NCBI GenBank assembly: GCA_949128115.1
Contig: OX421966.1
Span: forward strand, 6,634,001-6,698,000
DNA: 64,000 nt
Source of the DNA: Anaspis maculata
Taxonomy: Eukaryota; Arthropoda; Insecta; Coleoptera; Scraptiidae
Direction of reading: 5' to 3'
Part shown: piece after piece, positions 22,577-33,828 of the stretch
Position numbering within the stretch: position 1 is the first letter of the stretch
Layout: every line of letters starts with the position of its first letter
Position numbers and translations under genes: made by a program
The notes under the pieces: model-generated
Seen by the model: the letters and a program-made list of their open reading frames with translations, nothing else
The model's database searches: none
Told to the model about the DNA's origin: nothing

Positions 22577-24120
22577 GACAGTACACACCAAAACTTTTTC
22601 AACTGGATTTCATTTGAAAACTAACTAGAGTGGAACTCCTGGATTTTCCAGTTGAAAATCTAGTTAAAAATTTCAAACTAGATATCTAGTGGAGTGTTTT
22701 GAAAGAGCATCTAGTTATTCGAACTGAAAATACGTAGAATTTCACTAGAAAATCTAGTTCACCCATAAAGCTCCAGTTGAACGTTTCTAGTTGTTCTGAA
22801 TTAAATCTAGTGGAGATTCAGGAAATCTAGTTACCCCGTTACTATATTTTCTAGTTGAACCCCAAGGAAAAAGGATGTCAAATAAAACCGAATACATAGA
22901 TTTACATAGTATTATATTCCTGAATAATTTTATAGGTAATACAGAGTACTTAGCTATGATAATTGACATATTCCTGTCGATGTTCGGCTGTCCATTTGGC
23001 AGCAACTGGCAACAAGCTCGCAAATGTTCTGAAATGAAAATAGCTATGTATTAACTTTTCCAAACTATTTAATCAATAAAGTAATATGCAGAGTTCGAAA
23101 TCAATAGCTCTAGAAATGTCTAGGTGTTCAAAATCTACCTCAATCTGTATCAGAATTATTCAAGTGCCAATAATATGATTAGGATGTGTGTCACATACCA
23201 TTTTTTCGTCAAAATCCGAAAGTCGTGGGTAACGTGAATCTGCGATTTGGAACCCTCCTCCTTCGCTGGTCTTGCCTGGGTATGCAATCCTCAAAGTATC
23301 CAGCGTTGAACCAAAGCGCCCTAAGATTAACTTATAAAAAGGTCCATCGAAGTTTTGTCACTTAATACTTATGGTATGGGGACATAGGTCGTGCCGTGTG
23401 CAGCTTCGTGAAGATATAAAGAGTTATGTCTTAGTCGATTCTTGGGGGATCAAGGACCATGAGAAATTATGGTGGAATATTCGTATCTACTGCATGCAAA
23501 TATGGTGAAGGCGCCAAAATGGGCTTCATCTGGTAATAAGAAACTGGCTGTAGCTCGTTTGTTTTCCAACGGATTTCATCATCTTTAACGTAATTTTGTA
23601 GACAATAAATTCTTTTCTCATTTCATACCTTAAGTTATAAACGTCATTTCGTGAAACTGTCGAAACTGTATTTGAAAGACATGCTAAATTCCGCCCTTTT
23701 TTGAAGGTTATCCGATATTTTTGAAACCTGGCAGTATCATAGATCTTGAAGTGCTCTGTCCTAACTTCTACTTTTTCCACTCCGTATCTTCGCTGTTTTG
23801 GCCGCCATATTGAAAAGATGGCGCCCAAAAAACAGTTTTTTGTCAATATCTTGAATGGGGTATAATCCAATTTTTTTCTTTAATTGGTAATAAGGAGCTG
23901 AACACTCCCTAATAAGCATGTGGTAGTTTGTTTCACTGTTATCTTCATAATAGGGCAGGAAAAAATTCGCAAAGAATTCCTTTTCGGAGCCAGTGACGTC
24001 ACTAGATCGAGCCAGGTTATACCCTGATTGGCAACATCGCGGTTTTGGGTGCGATGGTAACCAATACTTATTTATTTCTGTTTGAAACAATTTCGTAACA
24101 GACGTCAAGTTAGACGTCAA
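22577..24120 (-). repeat. Dispersed repeat family X, minus-strand copy
   Basis: Read on the minus strand, this matches the stretch at 35205-37275. Shared landmarks in order are a GACGTCACTAG block (23994-24004), CTTATTAGGG, the ATGGCGGCCAAAACAGC block (about 23798-23815), ATCCGTTG.AAA.CAAACGAG, GGACCATGA, and CTTCACGAAGCTGCACACGG. The outer edge (22580-22610) mirrors the edge of the plus copy (A..TTTTT.AGTTGATTT). The terminal 300 bp are packed with CTAGTT/AACTAG words. No coding region is visible, so it is probably a non-autonomous TE. The superfamily is not recognised. Confidence 0.55.
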
Positions 24121-24637
24121 ACTGGAGTTTTATCTGATTGAGGTGGATGAAATAAGTGACTGAGCCGTTATTATCTGTTATGGACAGAGAACAGAGGCTT
24201 TGAGGAAGGGAATTCAAGTTGACGACCATGGCAGATATACGTTCTACTGCACAAATACAAATTTTTTAAACGTGAAAACGAAGAGGTGAAGCTCCCATTT
24301 AGTTTGTCCAGAATAAGTAAATAACTTTCAATCTATCGGAAAAGAACTTTCGTCGTCATCAAAAATGCTAGAAAACGGAACGTAGATGGTGTGTGGTGAC
24401 TGGTGAGTATCGTTTTCGTTACTGTGAAAAGTGCGGTTGATGCTGGCCATGGATTGGATGGAGCATTACGTCAAAAATGCGGTTCCCAAACCGGAAATGT
24501 CAGAAAAGGCCTCCAAAGTGAGCTTGATTTAGTCGGGTAACAGTGGCGCACAATTATTTTTTTCAAGGGTTTGGCATTTTAGCTGTCACAAAACGTAAAT
24601 CGCCAATGCCATCACGTACATTGAGAAAATTTGAAGA

Positions 24638-24951
24638 TAATGGCTACGTTTACACCGGTGGACTAAAACTGGACTGACCCAAGCACTGACCCAAATTCCA
24701 CCCAAAGTAATTCTTCTCTTCCAGCGTTTTCACCGGCAGACTAACGCGACCGACCCATTTCAAAATATGAACTTAAATTAATATAAAAACTAAATTTACT
24801 CCAGTCCACAGCTAACCGGAGACCTAACCAAGCTACTTGGTCCTAATTTGGTCTTTGTCTACGATCGTTTACACCACGTGGACCAAACTTATTTGGGTCG
24901 AATTTAGTGCTTAGGTCGCGGACCAAAGCCACGGTGTAAACGTAGCCATTA
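24638..24951. mobile_element. MITE with perfect terminal inverted repeats
   Basis: The element begins TAATGGCTACGTTTACACCG and ends with the exact inverse, then shows palindromic similarity further in (GACCCA, TGGTC and CCAAACT-type blocks). At 314 bp it has no coding capacity, as expected of a miniature inverted-repeat element. The TAA/TTA edges would fit a 3-bp Harbinger-type target duplication, but the duplication cannot be separated from the terminal repeat itself. It lies in noncoding DNA. Confidence 0.75.
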
Positions 24952-25860
24952 AAGAAAAATGCGGCCGAGGTAGTGACTGAATCGCGTTGTTGTTCAGTTG
25001 GGTCTTACGAAAATGCAGGTCAGCCAATATTATAGCAGATCAGCAAGAGACCTTATACAGTTATCCGGCCGGGCAAGGCTGCAAGAATTTTGTGCCCTGT
25101 CGCCGCCGTAGCAACGCTTTGGGAACTTGGTGCTTACAAATGTGACCTTTTATTCATACACCAAGGAGGTGAAAATCCGAAATTGAACCCCTCTGATTGA
25201 AAAACCACCCTGGACTAGTTTAGCAATGTCGTTGAGAAGCAGCCATTGAAAGGACCTGGAGTGGAGCATCTTGTGATTGTGGCCTGAAGCTGCTCGTAGA
25301 AAATTAAAGGAGTCTGCTTATATGGGCTAACCTACAAGAACTGATCTATTTGACCTGCAAAAGTGACTGGCCTCCACTTCAAACTCCTCAAAACTTCAAA
25401 TCAAAATTTTTCAATTTTGAGCTTGTTTCAGAACTGAATAAAATTGTGTTTACTCGTACAAGTGTAGTGTAAGGTTTGATTGGATATCTGGATAAAACAG
25501 GCAATTTATCTCAAATATCAAGTACATAGGCGCTTATACTATAGTTAGTAAAAGACAAATTATTATAACTGCTATCTACGAACATGTTTTTAATATCAAT
25601 CATAATGACGAAATCACTTCTGACTTCTGGAACAGTAGACAGTGGTATCGACACCAAAGTGAGCAACAATTTCACAGGAATTTCTTGACCTCAAGAATCA
25701 TGATCACCTACAATAAAGTGTGGGAATCTCAGTCTGAGCTTAATGCAAAAGGTTAATACTTGCAAGATATAACTACTGAGTATTGAGTACTTGGTATATT
25801 AATAACATAATAACCGAGGACTCAATCACTGATATCTCAACTTCAACATACATAATTGTA

Positions 25861-26079
25861 GTACCAGTGACAACAAAAAAAACAGACCACTGTCATTCAT
25901 TATTTCACGGTTTTTGCAACAATTTGGACTCCAAATGCTCCTCAATTAGGATATGTCCATATCTTGGCTGTTAGTTGCAACCGACATGTCCAAATTGGAG
26001 GTCGTTTGGGCCAAATTGTTGAAAAAAAACGGTTGAGTACTGAATGACTGTGTCCTCCTTTTTTGTCCACACTGGTACC
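25861..26079. mobile_element. Short palindromic MITE-like element
   Basis: It starts GTACCAGTG and ends CACTGGTAC. The arms pair imperfectly to a central loop near 25960; GCAACAATTTGGACTCC on the left meets its inverse near 26000-26025, and TCATTCA meets TGAATGA. It can fold almost along its full 219 bp. Flanking bases AATTG and CAATT extend the inverted repeat, so no separate target duplication can be called. Confidence 0.6.
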
Positions 26080-26709
26080 AATTCAAAAGGAACTTCAAGT
26101 GCTAACATTCAAACTGGTGAACTGAGTGGAAAACATTTTGAAAGAACTTGGCCAAAGTTTTTGAAAGTTAGGTAGGTTATAGCATTGTTGTACCTAAGGC
26201 ACTTATTTTTACAACTGTTTTTGCAACAAATTCCAACACAGTTACTAGAAAAGGTAAAGCGTTTGTGAAAGCATAATCTTTTGTTGTATTATAAAACTTC
26301 CAACAGGACAAGATGTTTCGGCAGCATGGCAGCTTCGATGACAGCACAGTGAGCCAAGTCTTTCTCCATTTGAGAACGGCAGTAGATAGCAGCCAAAACG
26401 CAGTATCCCAACTAGTTTTTTTCGAGAGTTTTTGCCATTCCACATTGCACTTGGTGAAGTTTTGTATCAGTCAGGCGAATTTTCTTTCAGGCAAGTATTA
26501 TTAGCTTGGAAATATGTCCGAAAACGAAGCCGAACAACGGAATTCTTCATCTAAATCCAATCCATTCAACGTATATCCCCGAGCATCTTCATCTTCATCT
26601 CCATCATTCAAACGAGCATTCAAACTTCTAATTTTATTTGAAGTGTTGACTTGGGAGTTGCCGGAGTTCTCACTATTTTCTGCAAGAAATCAGAACCTCA
26701 TTAAAAAAT
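26080..26709. other. Intergenic, flank of the Gypsy insertion
   Basis: No gene with recognisable motifs is seen. Overlapping short open frames on both strands between 26177 and 26714 show no conserved domain. The last four bases before the retrotransposon (26706-26709, AAAT) form its target site duplication. Confidence 0.4.
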
Positions 26710-26932
26710 TGTAGCCGTTCAGACCGCTCATCCGCACGCCACTGGTGTTGACGTGGCACCAACCTTCCCACCGCTGCCGCTTGAAACCGATCGAGCGCGG
26801 TGTGACTCAGATAGAGAGTAGAGTCGAGAGCGCCAGCCGACGAAATGTTACCAATTCATTATTGATTTAAAGTATTTTTCAAATTAATAAAAGTTTCAAA
26901 AGTGCTTTCGGCGTTGACTCGTACACCCTACA
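26710..26932 (+). repeat. 5' LTR of Gypsy element
   Basis: This 223-bp repeat has TG...CA ends. It contains an AATAAA at 26885-26890, close to the 3' end, which would serve as the polyadenylation signal in the 3' copy. Its first 112 bp also encode the polyprotein C-terminus when present as the 3' LTR, so the 5' copy carries that coding tail out of context. Confidence 0.92.
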
Positions 26933-26969
26933 GCCTCAGAAGCGGAATAGTGCTCCCACAACACACACA

Positions 26970-29900
26970 ATGCAGGACAACCTCGACTACCGGGAAGACG
27001 AGACTCTCAACCGTCGTTTTCGCCAAGGAGGAAGCTCGCTCCAGGCAGATGCTTACAGCAGCAGCCCCGGCCTCAATAGCTGGCAGCAACAGCAAAGCCA
27101 CAGAGCCGCTTTCGATCCAAGGGATACACCAGGTGAGACCTTTCCAACTTCTTTGCGTCGCTATGGTTCCCTCCCGCTGCGTGACGAAATGATTCACGAT
27201 CATCCGCCTCATCGGTCTCATCCAGAACGATCGGTAACAGCCCCACCTGACACAATGGCTTTTATCAATCCAAACATGTCTGATGTTTACAACGGGATCC
27301 GGATGGTTCCACCAGCGGGCTTCGTTGACGAAACAGCTTCGCTGCCGCCGAATTTTAGATTTGCGAACCAGCCGCGATCAACATTTCCCCATGTGCACCC
27401 TGCATTCGCGTACCCTGCACAAGGCAACGTCGCGCATCAGCCACCGTTGGCGCCGATGTACGCGGGACAGCATCAACAACCACGTGCGTTGTTGCATCAG
27501 GGACACATACCACACGTACCGAATTACGCGTACCCGATTTCTTCGAATGCGGCGGTTCCTACCAGTGGCGTACCCGGACCGAATTACGCGCGGTATCCAA
27601 CTCCCTTGAATACGATTCCTACCAGTGGCGTAACACCAAATGAGTTAATTGCGCAATTGCAAATGCAGGTTTCAAATTTGCAACTACAACTAAATCAGAG
27701 AACTTCAAATCCACCTAGATTTGGGCAAGAGGCACAATGCGAAATTCTTGAATTCGACCCTGACAATGGAGCCGTGACCCCGGAAAGGTTCATTGAATCA
27801 GTTGAAAACGCGCAGAATTTCTACGGCTTTGATGATCGAAGTTGCATAATGCACGCGAAATTAAAACTCAGAGGTGCTGCGAAGCTTTGGAAAGAAACTG
27901 AACCGAATATCAATTCATGGTTTGAATTTCGTAGAAAGTTTTTGGGAAATTTCTTCACAACATCGCGATCCATAGACGTGCACAGGCGATTGCGGGACAG
28001 AAAGCAAAAGCCGGACGAATCTCTCAGGACTTATGTTTTCACCATGCGGTCAATCGCAGTAGGATACGTTGATGAGTCTAGTCTTGTTTCGTACATTATA
28101 CAGGGACTGCACGACATTTCTCTTGCTAAACAATTCTACGTTGACGTGCCTTACTCAACTGAAGAATTTTTGAGAAAAGCTGATACCTACCTGTCGTTTT
28201 CGGGATTACGTGAGAATTTCAAGACTGAAACGAAATCTAATTTCAACAAAGCGAAAAGTTTCAACAAACCGAATAGTAATTCTTCTGAAAATGATTTTAA
28301 AAGCAAAGAAAAGAGAACTGACCATGTTCAAACCAAGGAGGCTCCTTCAAAATCGTTTGACAAAAACACATGCCCCTTTTGTCTCAAGGGCGTCCATCGA
28401 ATGAAGGACTGTCCGCGAATTCTTTGCACAACTTGCAATAAAACTGGTCATTTGGCTAGAGACTGCGAAAGGTCTAAAAAAGAAGAACAATCGGCAACCT
28501 CAACGAAAAAATCGACAATGTTGGTAGGCCTTACTACTAGTGGAACGACGATTCGAATTCAGATCGGCGACGAGGAACATACTGCCTTGGTTGACACCGG
28601 ATCAAGCGTTAATCTCATGACGAAATCGAAGGCAGAGCAGTTGCACATCTGCTACTTAGAACCGGACGATGAGGTGAAAGCTATCAACCTGGTAGGCTTG
28701 GGCGGAGTTTCATGTCAAAATGTTGGTCTAGCGAAGGTTCCAATTAGAATTGATGGGAATTTGATCAAAACAAAATTCCATATCATCCCCGATGATTCAG
28801 TGCCCATTGCGATTATCCTTGGGAGCGAGTTGATTTTACAACCATCTGTCGTTCTCACTGTTGAAAGAGGAATCACGAAGATTCACCTTGATGAAGAATC
28901 TAGCGTTGAGAAGAAGCTGACCATTGATGATTTGAAAATCAATCCTGAGGTCGAGACCGCTAGTCAACTAGAAATCTTCAATCAACTGCGAGCGACCCCA
29001 GAAACGGGAGATCTTCTGCGAATTCCGGGATTTGAAATGGAAATCCGAGTAACAAGTTCGGAGAGCATCGTATTTCGACCACGCAGATTTTCCCATCCCG
29101 AACAAATTTGCATTGAGAGAACCGTCGATGATTTGTTAGAAAAGGGAATAATTCGCAAGAGCAAATCGAATTATGCCAGTCCAGTAGTTCTTGTCGATAA
29201 AAAGAACGGCGAAAAACGACTCTGCGTTGACTACAGGGCCCTCAACAAAATAACAATCAAGGACAAGTATCCACTGCCACTTATTGGCGAGCAAATCGAT
29301 GCGCTCTCGTCCCAAAAGTACTTTACGACTTTGGATCTCAAAGATGGATTTTTCCACGTCCCAGTTGCCGAAGATTCGAAAAAGTACACCGCCTTCGTCA
29401 CTCACAACGGACTTTTTGAGTACAATTATATGCCTTTCGGGTTGACCAACAGTCCAGCAACATTCCAGAGGTATATAAACAAGGTGTTCGAACCACTGTT
29501 GAGAGAAGGCAAAATTCTCATATACATGGACGATATTTTGATACCTTCAAGAACAATCGAAGAAGGAATGCAAAAGCTTTCAGAAGTTCTCAGAGTTGTT
29601 AGAGAATATGGCCTGTCGCTAAGGATCGACAAGTGCAGCTTTTTGCAAACCGAAATTCATTATCTCGGGTTCAAAATCAAAGAAGACGAAGTACGACCTT
29701 CAACTTTGAAAACAGAAGCCGTCTCCAAATTTCCAGTCCCTAAGAACGTCAAACAAGTTCAGAGATTCCTCGGATTAGCTGGGTACTTTAGACGCTTTAT
29801 ACCACAGTTCTCAACGATCAGCCGCCCGTTGACCAAACTCTTGAAAAAAGATGCCAAGTTCACCTTTGAAGAGGAACAAATCGCGGCCTTCGAAAAAATC

Positions 29901-30398
29901 AAGGAAGTTCTGGTTAGCGATCCAGTCCTAAAGATCTACTCCCCCGACAAGGAAACTGAGCTTCACACGGACGCTAGTTCTTATGGATACGGATCTGTCC
30001 TGCTCCAAAAACAGGAAGACAACAAATTTCACCCGATCTATTACCTATCAATGACAACGACAGATGCCGAATCGCGATACGCTTCCTTCGATCTTGAGCT
30101 CTTGGCCATCGTGCGAAGCTTGGGAAAATTCCGGCATTATCTTCTGGGAAAAGAATTCAAGCTGGTCACTGACTGCAATGCCCTGAAGTTGGCCCTGTCA
30201 AAGCGAGAAATTCAACCACGAATTTACAGATGGTCATCTTTGCTGGAAGATTTCAGATACGTGGCAGTACATCGGTCAAGCTCATCCATGCAACATGTGG
30301 ACGCATTGAGCCGCATTGCGATGGTGGTAGCAACCAGAGAAGACCCAGAAGATAAAGTTCGACTTTTGCGTATCACTCAGCGCCGGGATCCAGAGTTG
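26970..30398 (+). CDS. Gypsy gag-pol, first part (Gag to RNase H)
   Basis: The ATG at 26970 opens 1143 codons before the inserted LTR. A Gag region comes first: Q/P-rich N-terminus, then a capsid-like part around residues 250-430. Two CCHC zinc knuckles follow at about 468-500 (CPFCLKGVHRMKDC and CTTCNKTGHLARDC). The aspartic protease has DTGSS near 542 and ILGSE near 612. Reverse transcriptase runs from about 725 to 900 with LCVDYRALN, TTLDLKDGFFH and the catalytic YMDD at 852. RNase H starts near 1000 with LHTDASSYG and ends with the HVDALSRI motif near 1115. Gag and Pol share one frame, so no frameshift is needed. After 30398 the frame runs 30 foreign codons into the inserted LTR and stops at 30489. 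As it stands no integrase can be made from this reading frame. Confidence 0.93.
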
Positions 30399-32338
30399 TG
30401 TTACGGCCTCGATTTTCGAGCGCTCAGGGTGCGAGGCCCTTCTTCAAAAATTGAGCCCGGACCTGAACTCGGGGTGGTCAGGTTCTGGTGATTTTCTCGG
30501 CGCTGAGTTGGCAGCGACAGTCGGACTGTGCGGCCATGGAATGTTCCGTCGAGGATAAAAACAGCGGAGTTTTTTTTGGGCAAGAAGCGGCGTCCCTATA
30601 AAACCAGCCGCGTCCAGATTTCGTTCTTTCCGCCTCGAACCAGTGTATCGAAAAACGTCATGTGTGAGTAGTACACTTACGGTGCGTGCACCACTTTGAA
30701 AGAGGAGCGCCTTGGGTATGTTCAATTCAAGTTATCTGCGTCCGGAAAGCAGGTTCTTTATTGGTACATTTTTGTGAACAGGCCGTTTCGGCGGGGGGCT
30801 GCTCGTCGATTCATGAGAGGACGCTCTCCGCTTCCCTGTCCACCTGCGGATGCCCGTACCAATCTCGTCGGTGTGAGGAACGCGCCGCCAGTCCACCCCG
30901 CGCCCCCTCAGGGTAGGGAAGAGCGCTAACGTCCACCCTACAACTGTTTTCTGCTGTCCTTGGATGCCCATGGGGGCCCAACCCTCAATCTACACTCTCG
31001 CCCGCGCAGAAGAGCGCTTCCGTCCATATTTCTGCGGCCTTGGAAGCGCAGAAGAGCGCTAACGTCCACCCTACAACTGTTTTCTGCTGTCCTTGGATGC
31101 CCATGGGGGCCCAACCCTCAATCTGCGCTCTCGCCCGCGCAGAAGAGCGCCAACGTCCACCTCTACTTGTGCTGCTGTCGTCCAACGACCAAGGGGGCTA
31201 TCGTCTGCATGTTTCTGTGCTCCCGTGCCGTCGGCGACCGAATGCACTCTACCAGCTTCGCTCGTGGGGTCCCGCGGAATCTAACTCACCCGCCGGACTT
31301 CGAGTACAGGAAAAGTTAAGTTCATTTCGAAAAGCTTGTCTTTCTCATGTTTGATTCTTTTCTCTACCTGCGTACCATGCCTGCCTGTATTATTGAAAGT
31401 TTATCCGTCTCGCTCGCACGGTGTCAGTTTGGCAATTGATTGTGCGGTCGTGCGCCGAGCGCGAAAAACCCCGTTCACTTTTGTTTGTTGTGCGACTGGG
31501 AATGTCTGCTGTCGATGGACTTTGCCGTCTGTCAGGTTGGCAGCCGTGTCGGCCATTTGACAGGGGGTGATGTCAGGTTCCACGATTTTGTTTAATTAAG
31601 CCAAAATGTTTGAGGTTATCTGTCCGACGAGTCAATACCACCTGTTATTGCGACTTGTATGTAGCTGATTTATTTTACTTAGTTGCCTGTGTATTGGCCT
31701 TGTCATCGTGCAATTTATGCTTTTTTTTGTGACCGATTACTGTTTCTCTGTCATGTTCCAGGTCCAGTGGGAACGCCCCAAAGTCATGCCGCAGCCGACC
31801 TTTCACGGCAAATCAACCGTCTCACCGGAGCAGCGACATGGAAGGTGGCGTCCAGGGAGAATTCTCCCCAAAACATACCCGACAGCTGTGCGGGCCTGTC
31901 ACCGGTGGACGGCATGACAAGAGGGGCCGACTCACTGCGAACCTGGAGGAGCATGGCAGAGAAGCAGTGAATCTGGAGGCTGGGATTGCTGGGCTGATGA
32001 CGTCGCACGATTCGCCGGGCAAGTTCATTTTAGAAACATTATATTCATCGCCTATAAGTCGTCGAATTCTTGATTAGTTGTTTAGTACTCCTTTGTAAAC
32101 TTATTTAGAGTAATTTCATAATTAAATGTTTGTCACTGCTAAATCAGGGTTTTTAATTTGCCGTGCCACTGCGCCCCTTTGTGATTCGTGAACGCTGACA
32201 CACTCGGTAATGTTTCCGAACTGAGCTAGTCGATACTGTAGCGGTGATGTACCCCAGAGGTCTCTCTGGCCCCGTTTTCTACCCCGGGTAGAATAAAAGA
32301 TTCTCAAAATTTCCATCCGGAGAGTCTAAAAGGTAACA
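30399..32338. mobile_element. 1.94-kb solo LTR inserted in Gypsy pol
   Basis: The insert begins TGTTACGG and ends GGTAACA, and it is flanked by the 4-bp target duplication GTTG (30395-30398 and 32339-32342). Removing the insert plus one duplication copy restores the pol frame exactly. It has no coding domain. A TATA-like CCTATAAAAC lies near 30595 in a GC-rich stretch, and an AATAAA lies near 32292 close to the right end, both in + orientation. This fits a solo LTR left by recombination of a larger retrotransposon with unusually long LTRs, related by its ends to the Gypsy or BEL groups. The internal element is not present in the window. Base composition is clearly more GC-rich than the host Gypsy element between 30500 and 31320. 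Confidence 0.8.
30916..31160. repeat. Tandem repeat inside the solo LTR
   Basis: A GAAGAGCGCTAACGTCCACC block with its following roughly 90 bp (through ATGCCCATGGGGGCCCAACC) occurs at 30918 and again at 31051, a period of 133 bp. Shorter restarts (GAAGAGCGC) occur near 31010 and at 31142. The two long copies look nearly identical. Subrepeats in the promoter-proximal part of long LTRs are often regulatory, but here that is only an inference. Confidence 0.8.
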
Positions 32339-32342
32339 GTTG

Positions 32343-33713
32343 TTGACCCTGATTTCGAAACTTGAAGAAGATAATGATCTGCCTGACAAAAACTACGTGC
32401 TGCAAAATGGAGTATTGTGCTACACGACTCAAAAAACAGGACCTTTGTTTGTCGTGCCCAGAGCGATGCGACGCAACATAGTTCAGGCTGCGCATGATGA
32501 AAATGGACACATTGGAACTGACAAAACGGTAGAACTCGTGACGCGATCCTACTGGTTTCCGAAACTCCGCCGCTACGTTGGAAAGTATCTAAAACATTGT
32601 CTTCAATGTCTAATGTTCAATCATGACCAAGGAAGATCGGAAGGCAGACTGCACAGCATACCGAAAGGAAACGTACCTTTCCAAGTTCTACACTGTGACC
32701 ACTTCGGGCCCCTAGACCGAAGTTCTGGATTTAAGCACGTTTTCGTAGTGGTTGACGCGTTCAGCAAATTTGTGTTCCTAACACCGACCAAAACCACTAG
32801 TGCTCGCGAAACGATCGGTGCATTAGACAAAATCTTTCACATTTTCGGACCTCCTCGCACTTTGATCAGTGACCGCGGAACCGCGTTTACCTCGGACGAG
32901 TTCAACGACTATCTCAAGGCAAAAGACATAGTGCACGTTTTGAACGCCACCGCAACTCCGCGTGCGAACGGACAATGCGAGCGCTACAACCGAACCGTGT
33001 GCAACGTACTTTCGAAAGTGATTAATTCGGGCAATGACTGGGCTCAAAAACTCCCCGAAGTCCAGTTAATTCTCAACAACACGCCACAAAAAAGCGTAAA
33101 CACGACCCCAGCACGCTTGCTGATGGGTTATGATCTACGCACTCACAAAGATCAATCATTTCGGGACCTGATCCGCGATGTTTTACAGGAATCTGATCAT
33201 CCGCTGAATTTGAAAGCGACCCGAGATCTCGCTCAGCAACGTCAGCATGTGGTCCAGGAAGACAACGAGCGGAGGTACAATCTGCGACGACGTCCACCTT
33301 CTCAGTACGCCGTCGGTGATCTGGTACTTGTGAAGACAACTCCTCGACCAGGTCAATCGAAGAAATTCCAGCCAAAGTACCAAGGACCGTACCGAGTCGC
33401 CAAAGTTCTTCCTCACGACCGTTACGTTGTGGAGGACATACCAGGTGCACAGCGTGGCCAAAAGTTCTACTCTGGTACGCTGTCAAACGATCATCTTCGT
33501 TTATACGTCCCCGAAGGCCAATCCGACAACGATCACGAAGATACGTCGAGCAGCGAACCTGAAAGCGATCGGGACGACCGCAACATCAGGACGGCCGAAG
33601 CTGTAGCCGTTCAGACCGCTCATCCGCACGCCACTGGTGTTGACGTGGCACCAACCTTCCCACCGCTGCCGCTTGAAACCGATCGAGCGCGGTGTGACTC
33701 AGATAGAGAGTAG
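32343..33713 (+). CDS. Gypsy pol, second part (integrase)
   Basis: This is the downstream half of the same polyprotein, 456 residues, without its own ATG. It has the HHCC zinc-binding part (H.DENGHIG, then HCLQC) followed by the integrase catalytic triad: D in LHCDHFGPLD, D in LISDRGTAF, and E in NGQCERYNR. The last two are spaced D-35-E as required. A C-terminal GPYRV/VVED region follows, typical of Gypsy integrases. The frame ends at 33711-33713, 112 bp inside the 3' LTR. It is intact but separated from gag and RT by the inserted solo LTR, so the locus cannot make a complete Pol. Confidence 0.92.
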   Translation: MTLISKLEEDNDLPDKNYVLQNGVLCYTTQKTGPLFVVPRAMRRNIVQAAHDENGHIGTDKTVELVTRSYWFPKLRRYVGKYLKHCLQCLMFNHDQGRSEGRLHSIPKGNVPFQVLHCDHFGPLDRSSGFKHVFVVVDAFSKFVFLTPTKTTSARETIGALDKIFHIFGPPRTLISDRGTAFTSDEFNDYLKAKDIVHVLNATATPRANGQCERYNRTVCNVLSKVINSGNDWAQKLPEVQLILNNTPQKSVNTTPARLLMGYDLRTHKDQSFRDLIRDVLQESDHPLNLKATRDLAQQRQHVVQEDNERRYNLRRRPPSQYAVGDLVLVKTTPRPGQSKKFQPKYQGPYRVAKVLPHDRYVVEDIPGAQRGQKFYSGTLSNDHLRLYVPEGQSDNDHEDTSSSEPESDRDDRNIRTAEAVAVQTAHPHATGVDVAPTFPPLPLETDRARCDSDRE

Positions 33714-33824
33714 AGTCGAGAGCGCCAGCCGACGAAATGTTACCAATTCATTATTGATTTAAAGTATTTTTCAAATTAATAAAAGTTTCAAAAGTGCTTT
33801 CGGCGTTGACTCGTACACCCTACA
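33602..33824 (+). repeat. 3' LTR of Gypsy element
   Basis: It matches the 5' LTR over the full 223 bp by eye. It overlaps the end of the integrase frame, contains the AATAAA string near 33777, and ends CCCTACA next to the downstream AAAT duplication. Confidence 0.92.
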
Positions 33825-33828
33825 AAAT

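Larger units (their letters stand above)
26710..33824 (+). mobile_element. Complete Ty3/Gypsy retrotransposon with nested solo LTR
   Basis: Two LTRs of 223 bp at 26710-26932 and 33602-33824 start TGTAGCC and end CCCTACA. They look identical throughout and are flanked by a 4-bp target duplication (AAAT at 26706-26709 and 33825-33828). Between them one gag-pol frame encodes Gag, protease, reverse transcriptase, RNase H and integrase, in the Gypsy order. The frame is broken only by a 1940-bp insertion at 30399-32338. Without it the polyprotein would be about 1599 residues with no stop or frameshift. No envelope frame is present. Identical LTRs and intact domains indicate a young insertion that was then disabled by the second insertion. 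No standard TGG primer-binding site follows the 5' LTR at once, so the priming mode is unclear. Confidence 0.93.

Noticed and set aside
26902..30725. Short frames overlapping the Gypsy gag-pol on both strands
   Set aside because: They are shadows of the long gag-pol frame.
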